From: a bacterium | GTDB taxonomy: Bacteria; Bacteroidota; Rhodothermia; Rhodothermales; UBA10348 | DNA length: 48,337 nt | Assembly: GCA_013204185.1 (NCBI GenBank) | Contig: JABMOI010000108.1 | Span: 1 to 48,337 of the forward strand | Direction of reading: 5' to 3' | Part shown: piece after piece, positions 17,863 to 26,565 of the stretch | How positions within the stretch are numbered: position 1 is the first letter of the stretch | How the letters are laid out: every line of letters begins with the position of its first letter | Translations under genes and position numbers: made by a program | Notes under the pieces: model-generated | What the model was told of the DNA's origin: nothing | Database searches by the model: none | Seen by the model: the letters and a program-made list of their open reading frames with translations, nothing else

Positions 17863-19026
17863 ATGTACTTTCACACCCCACTTCGACAGATTGGTTCGGA
17901 AATGGCCTTCCGAAGTACAATTATTCCGTTCAGCAGAGCGTTTTGGGACGTGGAATTGTTGGGCGGAGGTGTACTGCCCGCTGGACCTTGCTTTTTTTAC
18001 GGGAACCACTCCAATAATTACGATCCTTTTATTCTGAATGCATTCACCGAATTGGGTGGTTGCACGGCAGGCGTGATGACGCTGGAGTATCTAAGAAGAG
18101 GTCCCCTAGCGTCTCTTTTTAAGGCTTCCGGAATTGTGGGCACGCAAAAAAGAGTTCCTGAACCTCATTTAATCCGTCAAATCTGGAAAATGGCGAACGA
18201 GGGCCGCCGAATTGTCATTTTCCCAGAGGGTGGTCGTCGCTGGGATGGAAGGCCCGCGCCCTGGATTGAATCCACCGCCAAGCTTTTCATGAAGCTGGGA
18301 ATTCCCGTTTACCCCATTCGGATTCACGGGTCCTACGTTGGCTGGCCTCGATGGGCCACCTACCCTCGCCCTGCTCACATTAAACTTGAAGTATGTCCTG
18401 CAATCGACTTTTCAGGATCGCCCTCGCTCCAGCAAGGGATCAAGCTGTTGAAGGAGCCTATTTCGTTTGATGAAAATGTGGTTGATGACCACATTAAACC
18501 GGGGTGGGCATATAAGCCGGCCCAAGGAATTACCAAGCTCTTGTATCGCGACCTAGAGACAGGCTCTTTTGGCGGATACTCAGAAACAGGCACGCACCTC
18601 ATCCAAAAAAGCCGTCCCCGCAGCTGGAAAGTTCTCCCTGACTCAACGCTGATGGATGAGCAAACTGGCCAAATTAGTCTAACAAGTAACTGGTACGCTC
18701 AGATTAAGAGCCTTCCGTTGCCATCGGAAGCAGACCACATTCTGAGGCATCGCGGGCGGTATCGCTTTGAAAGCCTCGATGGTAACCTAAAGACCTATCG
18801 CCATGTGATTGCAGAACTCGGACGTGATCATATCAAGCTCTTTAATGGAGAGGCTTCTGATGGCGAATCGATCCCATTCGAGCACATTCTCTACACAGGC
18901 CTTGAAAAAAGCAGCATCATTTGGATTATGACTCGCATTGGCACCTTTCACATCGAACTTTTCGATGGAAGTGTTTTGGCGTGGCAGGATGTATTGAATA
19001 CCTTAATTCCTGAACTCAACTGTTAA
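17863..19026 (+). CDS. PlsC-like 1-acylglycerol-3-phosphate acyltransferase with C-terminal extension
   Basis: The N-terminal half is a PlsC-type acyltransferase: the HX4D motif is NHSNNYD (about residue 46), the second motif region has GIVGTQKR and the third has FPEGGRR (about residues 119-125). Such enzymes add the second acyl chain to lysophosphatidic acid or acylate other polar lipids. At 387 residues it is far longer than the common 200-260. The last 140 residues after about 245 have a strand-rich pattern, with I-P-F-E-H-I-L-Y-T-G-L then T-F-H-I-E-L-F-D-G-S, that resembles a PH-like domain; this is my reading, not a search result. The gltS-like gene follows two bases after the stop. Confidence 0.82.
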   Translation: MYFHTPLRQIGSEMAFRSTIIPFSRAFWDVELLGGGVLPAGPCFFYGNHSNNYDPFILNAFTELGGCTAGVMTLEYLRRGPLASLFKASGIVGTQKRVPEPHLIRQIWKMANEGRRIVIFPEGGRRWDGRPAPWIESTAKLFMKLGIPVYPIRIHGSYVGWPRWATYPRPAHIKLEVCPAIDFSGSPSLQQGIKLLKEPISFDENVVDDHIKPGWAYKPAQGITKLLYRDLETGSFGGYSETGTHLIQKSRPRSWKVLPDSTLMDEQTGQISLTSNWYAQIKSLPLPSEADHILRHRGRYRFESLDGNLKTYRHVIAELGRDHIKLFNGEASDGESIPFEHILYTGLEKSSIIWIMTRIGTFHIELFDGSVLAWQDVLNTLIPELNC

Positions 19027-19028
19027 GC

Positions 19029-20429
19029 ATGATGGAAGCCTGGGAGTTACAAATCAGCGTCGGCGATTTACTAATCGATTTCTCAATGATTGGCCTCCTC
19101 CTGCTATGCGGTACAGCTTTTCGGCGGTTTATCCCCTTTTTTCAGCGTTTTCTTATACCTAGCAGCCTCATTGCTGGCTTTATGGGCCTAGTTTTGGGAT
19201 CAGAAGTGTTCGGACTCCTACCCTTCGCTGCAGATCGTATGGGGGCTTATGTATATCATTTACTGGCGCTCACATTTATCTGTGTTGGACTGTTTAAGAC
19301 AGAGCAAAAACACTCATGGGGTGTTGTGAACCTCGGTTTTATGCAGGTTGTAGTCATGCTCATCCAAGGAATTGTTGGGCTGTCAATTGCCCTTATTGTG
19401 GTCATAACGATAGTTCCTGACTTTAACCCTGCCGCTGGAATACTTTTACCCCTTGGATTTGCTATGGGACCGGGTATTGCCTATTCCATTGGGCAGTCAT
19501 GGTCTGCTTTTGGGTTCGAAAATGGAGGGAGCGTGGGCCTAACCTTTGCCGCTGTCGGGTTCCTGGTCGCCTATTTTTTTGGAATGATGTTGGTGAACAA
19601 AGAAGTCGCAAAACATCCCAGACGCGAATTAGCAACCCACATTAGAACGGGTGTACGAGAGGAAGGTGATCGCCCCGTGGGCTCGTTACAAACGTTCTCT
19701 AACGCATCCATAGAGCCATTTGCTGTTCATCTAGCGCTGATTGGGGCGATCTACCTTATGACCTACTGGCTGACAAGCGGCTTAGCCTTTTTGTTAAATC
19801 AAGCCGGCCTTGCAGCTGAAATCCCAGTGCTCTGGTCATTTCATTTTATTTTTGCCAATGTGATTGCGCTTGGTGTCCGAAGAGTCCTGTTGAAGGGTGG
19901 TCGTGGAGCGTGGATTGACAACGGAACCATCCATCGATTGACCGGGTCGTTCGCGGAGTATTTGATTGCAGCCTCTATCATGGCAATCAGCCTCTCCATT
20001 GCGTTGCGTTTTGCCATCCCCATGGCTCTTGTCTGCGTTGTTGGAGCCACATTAACGTATCAGTTTCTAAAATGGGCCTGTTGGAAAGTCTTTGGTGAAC
20101 ATCAATTTGAACGGTTCATCGGCATGTTCGCCCAAATGACGGGCACAATTAGCTCCGGGCTGGCTTTGATTCGAGTTACGGATCCGGACTACCGTTCACC
20201 TGTTGCGCAGGAATTAGTCCTTTCAAGTGGCATGGCACTCAGCTTAGGATTCCCTTTGCTTATTCTGATTAACATGCCGTTTACGGTTTTTGATGGCGAT
20301 TTTGAAGGCTTTCTGATTGTGCTGTGCCTTATGCTTGCCTACTTAGCAGTCTTGCTGGGAGCCTGGTACGGCTATTTTAGGAAAAAGACGGCTCAGCAGC
20401 CTTCTATGCAGGCCGAAAAACAAACTTAG
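19029..20429 (+). CDS. GltS-like sodium:dicarboxylate/glutamate symporter
   Basis: Polytopic membrane protein of 466 residues with about eleven hydrophobic segments. The layout and glycine-rich segments LIPSSLIAGFMGLVLGSEV (about residues 40-58) and PLGFAMGPGIAYSIG (about residues 144-158) are those of the GltS sodium/glutamate symporter family, which has two inverted repeats. The hydrophilic loop around residues 195-220 separates them. Substrate is inferred only from family. It starts two bases after the acyltransferase stop, so both are one transcript. Its 3' end overlaps the convergent ATPase gene by 4 bp. Confidence 0.75.
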   Translation: MMEAWELQISVGDLLIDFSMIGLLLLCGTAFRRFIPFFQRFLIPSSLIAGFMGLVLGSEVFGLLPFAADRMGAYVYHLLALTFICVGLFKTEQKHSWGVVNLGFMQVVVMLIQGIVGLSIALIVVITIVPDFNPAAGILLPLGFAMGPGIAYSIGQSWSAFGFENGGSVGLTFAAVGFLVAYFFGMMLVNKEVAKHPRRELATHIRTGVREEGDRPVGSLQTFSNASIEPFAVHLALIGAIYLMTYWLTSGLAFLLNQAGLAAEIPVLWSFHFIFANVIALGVRRVLLKGGRGAWIDNGTIHRLTGSFAEYLIAASIMAISLSIALRFAIPMALVCVVGATLTYQFLKWACWKVFGEHQFERFIGMFAQMTGTISSGLALIRVTDPDYRSPVAQELVLSSGMALSLGFPLLILINMPFTVFDGDFEGFLIVLCLMLAYLAVLLGAWYGYFRKKTAQQPSMQAEKQT

Positions 20430-22369
20430 GTACCCGTTACGCGGATAGCCTCTTCAATGCTGGTTTCACCAACCAAAACTAGCCGCCTGGCGGCACTTTG
20501 AAGCGTGGTCATACCCTCTTCAACAGCGGTCTCGCGCAATCGAAGTTCGTCAATCGAATCACTTGCCTTTAAGATCAGGGCACGCACTTTGGGAGTGAAG
20601 AGCATGGTTTCCGCAATAGCTCTCCGACCCTTGTAGCCTGAACCACCGCATGTTTTACATTTTTCGTGGCCACCTGCTTGGTAGAATGTGGCTTGATAAA
20701 AGTCCTCGTCCACAAATCCCAAGTGCCGTAGGAAATCAAAATCGGGTTTAGGATCTGGAATTTTGCAACTAAGACAGAGCTTTCTCATCAATCGCTGCGC
20801 GACCACAATGTTGATGGCATACGCAATCAAAAACGGCTCCACCCCCATTTTAAACAGACGGGAAACAGCACTAGGAGCATCGTTCGTATGCAAGGTTGAA
20901 AACGTGAGGTGGCCCGTATTTGCAAGCTTTATTGCAAGATCCGCTGTTTCCTTGTCGCGCATCTCCCCGACCATAACTACATCTGGGTCATGCCTGAGGA
21001 TGGCTCTCAAGGCTCCTTCCAATCCTAAACGCGGACCCAGTTTAATCTGCCGAATGCCTCGCATGAGGTATTCAACCGGGTCCTCGACCGTCAGGACATT
21101 GACTTTTGGGGTCACAACTTGATGCAACGCTGCCACGAGCGTGGTGCTCTTCCCAGATCCAGTTGGGCCGGTCAAAATTATCATTCCATGAGGTTGCCTG
21201 ATGGCCTTCTGAAACCGTGCGTATGCATCTTCTAGCAATCCAATCTGGCGCAAATCGGTCAGTACTTTTCTGTCGTCCAGAACCCTGATTACAACGCTTT
21301 CAGCGTGCATGTCTTGCTGAGGGGATGCGATTGGAAGCACCGATACACGAAATCGAATTAAGACGTCGTCTATCCAACGTTGAATAAATCCATCTTGGGC
21401 GATGTCTCTGTCGAACCGATCGACATTCATCGAATTGTCCTTCACGACAGCGAGGAAGGCTTCTGGCCTAAATCGGTCTTCAATGTGCCATTCAGACAGT
21501 TCACCATCCACCCTAAAGTGAATTTGAATTTTCCCATCGGCATCTGGATAGATGTGCAAGTCCGATGCGCCTAGCTTAACTGCCTCAATTAGAGCTCCTT
21601 CGAAAAGGTTAATGAGGTGAGATCTGCTTATTTCCGCTTCCAGCGCATTTTCATCCACCAGATGGTCTTCTTGATCGTAAGAGAGACCCATGTCGACAGC
21701 GGTCTGCTGTTCGTTCAAACGTTCCAAAAAGGTGTTTCGACCCAGAAACGAACTTGAAATCAAGACTCCAACGAGCGACTCCTTGATGAACTGAAGTTCG
21801 AATCTGCGCACTCGAAGTCGCTGGATAATCTGGTGAACTTCAGGCCGGGTGGGGTCGTGAGTAACGAAAATCCACTTGAGCTCACCGCTAGAAGGGTCTT
21901 TTTCTCGTCGCACGGGAAGGATAAAATGCTCAACCATTTCGGTCCACATTTCCTCTGAGAACGAATTTCGCTGCTGATTGATAAACTCAATTGCAGCACT
22001 TTCTTCGATAACCGATTCAGTAAAGGCATAGAGCCGTGCGGCCTCAATGAAAATACCTTGGGAATCCAATTCTGGATTGATCGCAAGTACGCGCCATAAG
22101 GGCACGCGCAAATCTTGCTTCTTCAGCACCTGCCATTCTTTCCAAGAAGCTTTGACCTGATGCTCTCCAATCACGCCTTTGTCGAGAAGCCTGCTTACAA
22201 CTCGATCACGCCTAGCATCAATTAGATGCTGTTCGAGGCCACGGTTTGATGCAAGAGGGCGTGCGCCGCGGTCCTGATGTACAGAAACAAAATCTACGTC
22301 TTCCACCACCGGCGCCTGTGGCAGTCGGTTTTCCGGTCGATTGGATTCTGTTTCTGGATCAAATTGCAT
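20426..22369 (-). CDS. GspE/PulE/PilB-type secretion or pilus assembly ATPase
   Basis: Hexameric ATPase that powers a type II secretion or type IV pilus machine at the inner membrane. The 647-residue protein has an N-terminal helical region (about 45-230) with the MshEN/GspE-N flavour, then the PilT-type ATPase: Walker A GPTGSGKSTT with Lys407, an Asp box with DPDVVMVGEMRDKETADLA, and a His box HLTFSTLHTNDA. The zinc-binding tetracysteine is C-L-S-C and C-K-T-C-G-G-S-G-Y-K-G-R near residues 550-590. Directly upstream, 21 bp away, is a gene that looks like a copy of its N-terminal half. No secretin, prepilin or GspF is in the window, so the machine is encoded elsewhere. Confidence 0.9.
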   Translation of the reverse strand: MQFDPETESNRPENRLPQAPVVEDVDFVSVHQDRGARPLASNRGLEQHLIDARRDRVVSRLLDKGVIGEHQVKASWKEWQVLKKQDLRVPLWRVLAINPELDSQGIFIEAARLYAFTESVIEESAAIEFINQQRNSFSEEMWTEMVEHFILPVRREKDPSSGELKWIFVTHDPTRPEVHQIIQRLRVRRFELQFIKESLVGVLISSSFLGRNTFLERLNEQQTAVDMGLSYDQEDHLVDENALEAEISRSHLINLFEGALIEAVKLGASDLHIYPDADGKIQIHFRVDGELSEWHIEDRFRPEAFLAVVKDNSMNVDRFDRDIAQDGFIQRWIDDVLIRFRVSVLPIASPQQDMHAESVVIRVLDDRKVLTDLRQIGLLEDAYARFQKAIRQPHGMIILTGPTGSGKSTTLVAALHQVVTPKVNVLTVEDPVEYLMRGIRQIKLGPRLGLEGALRAILRHDPDVVMVGEMRDKETADLAIKLANTGHLTFSTLHTNDAPSAVSRLFKMGVEPFLIAYAINIVVAQRLMRKLCLSCKIPDPKPDFDFLRHLGFVDEDFYQATFYQAGGHEKCKTCGGSGYKGRRAIAETMLFTPKVRALILKASDSIDELRLRETAVEEGMTTLQSAARRLVLVGETSIEEAIRVTGT

Positions 22370-22390
22370 TCAAGTACCAAATGAGATTGT

Positions 22391-23131
22391 TTAGGCAGCC
22401 CTCTTAGTCGGCGCCACTGATACAAGAACCTTTTGAAGTGCAGGACGAGATGTATAGACAGCAGCTCCAATTAGCGGTACATGCTGCGCTACCATTTCCA
22501 AGACTCCCTTTACCACTGGAGCATCTGCGTACGTCAATTCAGCCTTAAACTCTGTAAGTGAGTTCACAAATCCACGTATTTCCCGATTAGACGGATCTTT
22601 AGAAACGCAGACAATGCGCCCGTTTACAACAGGTGGATTCCCATGTTCAACGACTGGAGCCAGACCTTTTTCAAATAATTGATCCCACATCTTGGGGGAT
22701 ACTTTGGGCGCCATCATGTCTGCCAGCACAAGCGTACTCATTTGGCAAATTAAAACGGATCGAAATCCATAAACTCTTGCAGCGACACGTTCCATCTGAA
22801 GTGAGCGCCATGGGTCGCACCGAACTATGTCCCTCCACATCATGAAGCCCGTTTCTTCAAGACGCTCTTTGAGGGAGTCCAACTTGCACCACATTGTTAT
22901 GTCGTCCACCGTAATTAGGCCCTCGTCGAGAGCTTTGCTCAACACCCGGTCTAATTTTAGCCCATCGCCGTCTTTTTCGGCCATCCAATCTTGAACCGTT
23001 TCACGAATCAGTTTCTGGTCAATTAAGCTTTCCGTAGTCCGCCCAGCTTGTCCAGACGCATCCGGACGAATGTGAACGTCCGAGGGCCGGGCTTCTGCCT
23101 TCTTGAAAATGTTGAAGAGTCCGTTCTTCAT
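22391..23131 (-). CDS. Stand-alone protein resembling the N-terminal domain of the adjacent GspE-type ATPase
   Basis: I recognise no named family, but the 246 residues run parallel to the N-terminal 240 of the ATPase encoded 21 bp downstream. Shared points in the same order: L-I-D-x-x-x-x-R, the motif WKEWQVLKK versus WCKLDSLKE, PLWRVLAINP versus MMWRDIVRCD, ARLYAF versus ARVYGF, EMWTEMVE versus KMWDQLFE, and HDPTRPEVHQI versus KDPSNREIRGF. No ATPase motifs are present. It probably binds the same partner or ligand (MshEN domains bind c-di-GMP in relatives) or partners with the ATPase as a regulatory subunit. This comparison is by eye only. Confidence 0.6.
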   Translation of the reverse strand: MKNGLFNIFKKAEARPSDVHIRPDASGQAGRTTESLIDQKLIRETVQDWMAEKDGDGLKLDRVLSKALDEGLITVDDITMWCKLDSLKERLEETGFMMWRDIVRCDPWRSLQMERVAARVYGFRSVLICQMSTLVLADMMAPKVSPKMWDQLFEKGLAPVVEHGNPPVVNGRIVCVSKDPSNREIRGFVNSLTEFKAELTYADAPVVKGVLEMVAQHVPLIGAAVYTSRPALQKVLVSVAPTKRAA

Positions 23132-23331
23132 GATTGCTAAGGTCTAATTCGGTGTAAATAGTTCAATACCGTTCAAGTTGTGGTATCGGTCAACAATATG
23201 ACTTGTTAAGATGAAACCTATGAACCACCTTTCCGTCCAGAATCAAGTTGGAGACTCTTTTTCAAGATGAAGATCAGATTATAGCTACGAGTCCCTAAAT
23301 TGCAGATTAGACGTTAAACCGGAATCGCTTC

Positions 23332-23604
23332 ATGCCTTGTTTTTTCGCACTCGGCGCACTCATTCTTCCAAGACTTACCATCCTTTACCTTTGGTTTTTG
23401 TCAAATTGGTTCGTGGGCGTCTTCAATTCCCTTCTCTGGCCTATTCTGGGGTTATTTTTTGCCCCAACAACGCTTTTGTGGTATAGCGTTGTACAACAGA
23501 TTTATAATGGATCCTGGGGACTATTTCAGATTGTCGTCTTGGTATTGGCCATTATGACGGACGTTTCGCCTTCTACTAGTAAGAAAAAGCGCAGAAAAGA
23601 GTAG
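23332..23604 (+). CDS. Small membrane protein of unknown function
   Basis: Ninety residues with two hydrophobic segments (about 4-28 and 30-52) and a third around 60-75, ending in the basic tail STSKKKRRKE. Similar short proteins with FPRLTILYLWFLSNWF-like segments occur widely in bacteria and have no known function. It has a 200-bp leader after the divergent GspE-N-like gene; that leader holds no feature I can name. The stop lies 5 bp from the convergent YhdH-like gene's stop. Confidence 0.65.
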   Translation: MPCFFALGALILPRLTILYLWFLSNWFVGVFNSLLWPILGLFFAPTTLLWYSVVQQIYNGSWGLFQIVVLVLAIMTDVSPSTSKKKRRKE

Positions 23605-23609
23605 GCTAT

Positions 23610-24599
23610 CTACGATAGGTCGACCAGATATCTGCCCATTACTTCGCCTTTCATGAGGCGCTGACACGATTCCGGCACTTGATCCAGCTTTATTTCGTGC
23701 GCCAATTGATTCAAGTCGACCTTCCGGGCTAGGTCACCCAGTTTATTCCAAGCTTTCGTACGGACATCGTTTGGGCAGGTGTTTGAGTCAATTCCGACCA
23801 GTCTCACACCGCGTAGAATGAATGGGAAAACGCTCGTGTTTAGCGAAGCCCCTCCAGCCAAACCGCATGCCGCAACCGTACCGTGTCTAGCCGTCTGACT
23901 CAGCACGGCTTCGAGCGTGGTTGATCCTACGGAATCGATACACCCAGCCCAGCGAGCAGAGTCCAACGCAGCCGAAGCGCCACCTGAAAAGAGGCCTCGA
24001 TCGACAACTTCAGATGCTCCTAGTCCTAACAAATAGGATTCCGCTTCCTTTTTTCCAGTAACGGCAACCACATCTAATCCCATGTGCGCCAACGCTATAA
24101 CAGAAAAGCTTCCCACGCCTCCTGAAGCGCCCGTAACTACAAACTTCCCCTCTTTCTTGCCTGGTCCACGTGCAATTTCCATGGCCGCAAGCATGGCTGT
24201 GAATCCTGCCGTTCCAATGATCATGGACTCACGAGTAGTCAAATGGTCCGGGATGTGAAGCAGGTTCTGCGCCGGAAGTTGCTGAAACTGGGCATATCCA
24301 CCCCAATGTGACTCTCCCAAGCCCCATCCCGTAGACAAGACTCTATCGCCGGGCTTGAAGGAAGGATTTTCTGATGAATGGACAACCCCTGCTAGGTCAA
24401 TTCCGGGCACGAAAGGAAAGGCCCCTCGGATTATTTTTCCCGAATTGGTAACTGCCAGGCCATCTTTGTAGTTGATACCGCTCCATTCAACACGAACCAC
24501 CACCTCCGACGAATTGGGGTTTTCCTCTAAGGTTATTTCTTCCAGTGAACTTGAAAAGGTGGGCGATTCACGTAGTACAAGAGCATTAAACGATTTCAA
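23610..24599 (-). CDS. YhdH/AcuI-like NADPH-dependent quinone oxidoreductase (MDR family)
   Basis: Zinc-free medium-chain dehydrogenase/reductase of 329 residues; relatives such as AcuI reduce acrylyl-CoA to propionyl-CoA with NADPH. The N-terminus FNALVLRES fits the family, YKDGLAVTNSGKIIRGAFP (residues about 45-63) is a hallmark, and the cofactor site is TGASGGVGSFSVIALAHMG. The start is TTG at 24599: an AGGAG at 24606-24610 lies six bases upstream, and the TTG overlaps the previous stop as TTGA. Substrate is not readable; electron-transfer or acrylyl-CoA roles are both possible. Confidence 0.87.
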   Translation of the reverse strand: MKSFNALVLRESPTFSSSLEEITLEENPNSSEVVVRVEWSGINYKDGLAVTNSGKIIRGAFPFVPGIDLAGVVHSSENPSFKPGDRVLSTGWGLGESHWGGYAQFQQLPAQNLLHIPDHLTTRESMIIGTAGFTAMLAAMEIARGPGKKEGKFVVTGASGGVGSFSVIALAHMGLDVVAVTGKKEAESYLLGLGASEVVDRGLFSGGASAALDSARWAGCIDSVGSTTLEAVLSQTARHGTVAACGLAGGASLNTSVFPFILRGVRLVGIDSNTCPNDVRTKAWNKLGDLARKVDLNQLAHEIKLDQVPESCQRLMKGEVMGRYLVDLS

Positions 24600-25765
24600 T
24601 TGCGTCTCCTAGAATTTCTTCGGCTGGATTCTTCCGACTCTGGGGTTGTTTTAGGGTAAAAAGCCTCGAGCTCAATGGTACTAACACCAATCCGATCGTC
24701 CCACCTACTTTCGGCTCTTTCTGAGCCCCTCAAAAACCGAAACGAGCCATCAGACCCATCTGATTTCACGTATAGCTGACCCGACATGTCTGCCCACTCT
24801 CCTTGAAAAGCGTCTTGCCAATGCAGCTCAAACTCGGTTTTGTAGGCTTTGTCGATCGCCTCAAAGGACCATTCATTAATAAAGACGTAAGCCCGTCTGG
24901 ATCCAAAACGGCTGGCTACTCGCTCCAAAATCTGGGCTGCAGCCTGTTCGACCAATTCCCGGACTTCAGAAGACCTTTCTTCTGTCGATTTTGATCTCAA
25001 AACAATGCGCTGTTGAGCGACTAGAACCGGCGTCGTGGAAGACAACGCGTATAAGTCAAACATGACGACGGCGGAATCTGCATCCATCAGAGAAGACTGA
25101 ATGTGGTAGCGGAAATCCCGGTTGCCGTCATAACGGCTCAAAACAAACGACGTGCGAGACCTGCTTATTGGAATCCGAAGCCGGTCTTCCGGTGCATCTT
25201 CAACATAAGCCAGAATCGAGAGTTCTTTGCCGCTTGGCTGTCGAATTTCCTCCCACTCAGCGGAATCGAACACTTGCCGGTATAACGTGGTAGCTAATTC
25301 CACTTCGCCCTTCTCATAGGATTGACTCCCAACAGGCACCTGATCCTCCACTGGGAAGAACACTTCGTATTCGGCCATCACTTTTTTAGGCGATGCCGAA
25401 AGAACCCTTTGCTCGCAAGCTGAAGAGCTTTGATAAAATCCGCAGACCTCAATAAGTAAGCGCTCTCTATCCAATAGTCGTTTGTCGGGTATAGCAATAT
25501 GCCCATCATCCCCAACGTACAACGTGTCAAATCTGGCGTCAAAGACCGTGTAGACGATAACATCTGGCGCAACACTTGTTGCAGAGCTTAACGACGATTG
25601 ATGCTTAAACGTGGCTTGTACCAAAAGAGAATCCCAACCACTCTGTTCGACCTCAAAAGAATCAATTGCAAAATCAGGTTGTGACGAACAAGCTGAAACC
25701 ACCATCACCACTCCCACAAACATGGATGCGAGTATCAAATAATGTGGTGAACAGGGTCGTTTCAT
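24596..25765 (-). CDS. Uncharacterised lipoprotein
   Basis: A 389-residue protein from the ATG at 25765, with signal sequence ending VVSAC, a lipobox. The rest is beta-rich with many short charged strands and an Arg/Ser-rich C-terminus (SRRNSRRRN). A helical stretch near ERSSEVRELVEQAAAQILERV leads into FEAIDKAYKTEFELHWQDAF. I do not recognise the family. The longer frame from a TTG at 25786 would overlap the Nudix stop and adds no signal features. The stop overlaps the YhdH-like TTG start by 4 bp (TTGA), and the Nudix gene ends 17 bp upstream, so the three form one operon. Surface location is inferred. Confidence 0.55.
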   Translation of the reverse strand: MKRPCSPHYLILASMFVGVVMVVSACSSQPDFAIDSFEVEQSGWDSLLVQATFKHQSSLSSATSVAPDVIVYTVFDARFDTLYVGDDGHIAIPDKRLLDRERLLIEVCGFYQSSSACEQRVLSASPKKVMAEYEVFFPVEDQVPVGSQSYEKGEVELATTLYRQVFDSAEWEEIRQPSGKELSILAYVEDAPEDRLRIPISRSRTSFVLSRYDGNRDFRYHIQSSLMDADSAVVMFDLYALSSTTPVLVAQQRIVLRSKSTEERSSEVRELVEQAAAQILERVASRFGSRRAYVFINEWSFEAIDKAYKTEFELHWQDAFQGEWADMSGQLYVKSDGSDGSFRFLRGSERAESRWDDRIGVSTIELEAFYPKTTPESEESSRRNSRRRN

Positions 25766-25782
25766 ATTTCTAGAGTCGGGGT

Positions 25783-26331
25783 TCAAGGCGAGATTAATCC
25801 CTGATAAAGCGCTCTGTAAAAGGTGCCTATGTGCAAACCATGAACCATCCGTCCTGATTCAATAGCGAGGCAAACATCTGCTACGGACATGCATACGATT
25901 TGAAGGTTTTCAGTTTCATCGAGCTGTTGAATTCCAGATTGAGCGGCTGAGCCACAGAAAAAAGCATGAGCGGTATTATTGTGACGGGACGGATCCTCCA
26001 CCAAACGTCCAATCTCACGTACCTCACCGCATAAATAGCCTGTTTCCTCTTCAAATTCTCTCCGAGCGCCAGTTTCGGGACGCTCCCCTTTTTCCAGCAT
26101 TCCAGAAGGAAACTCAAGACTCAAACGTCCAATACCATGACGATATTGCTCGACCAGCACGAGGAGTCCGGTATCGTTTAGCCCCAGCATCATCGTCCAA
26201 TCAGGGTACTCCAAGACATGGAATTCCGGCATTTCTTTTCCGGAAGGCAAAACGACATGGTCTTCGCGTACTTTCAGCCACCACCGATCAAGGATATACC
26301 GAGAGGTCTTAACCTTCCAATGTTCTATCAT
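25783..26331 (-). CDS. Nudix hydrolase, ADP-ribose pyrophosphatase-like
   Basis: The Nudix box is complete: G-x5-E-x7-R-E-F-x-E-E-x-G-Y as GMLEKGE, seven residues, then REFEEETGY. The ATG at 26331 gives 182 residues (MIEHWKVKTSRYILDRWWLKVREDH), the pattern of the ADP-ribose/NudF-like branch that hydrolyses nucleoside diphosphate derivatives. A longer frame to 26379 adds 16 residues without support. It is first in an operon with a lipoprotein and a YhdH-like enzyme. Divergent from hppD with a 234-bp region that holds nothing else I can name. Confidence 0.88.
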   Translation of the reverse strand: MIEHWKVKTSRYILDRWWLKVREDHVVLPSGKEMPEFHVLEYPDWTMMLGLNDTGLLVLVEQYRHGIGRLSLEFPSGMLEKGERPETGARREFEEETGYLCGEVREIGRLVEDPSRHNNTAHAFFCGSAAQSGIQQLDETENLQIVCMSVADVCLAIESGRMVHGLHIGTFYRALYQGLISP

Positions 26332-26565
26332 ATGGTTAGATCTAAATTGGGCAAGCTTGAAAAATGTCCCTACGGCCATCCCTTACAGCAGATCCCGAAT
26401 AAGATTTGCAAAGGAACCTTGGATTTTGGCCCGACATCGAACTTTATTCCTCTCCAGGATTATGAACCGAATTAACTGCGAAGTTCTTTCAAGTATGCTG
26501 GTTTTGGGGTTTACTTTACCCGAATTCAGGACTCCCGCATCATCACATTTCGTTTTTACATTGCC

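Noticed and set aside
23219-23278. 19-codon open frame in the leader of the small membrane protein
   Set aside because: Too short, no ribosome site, no recognisable pattern.
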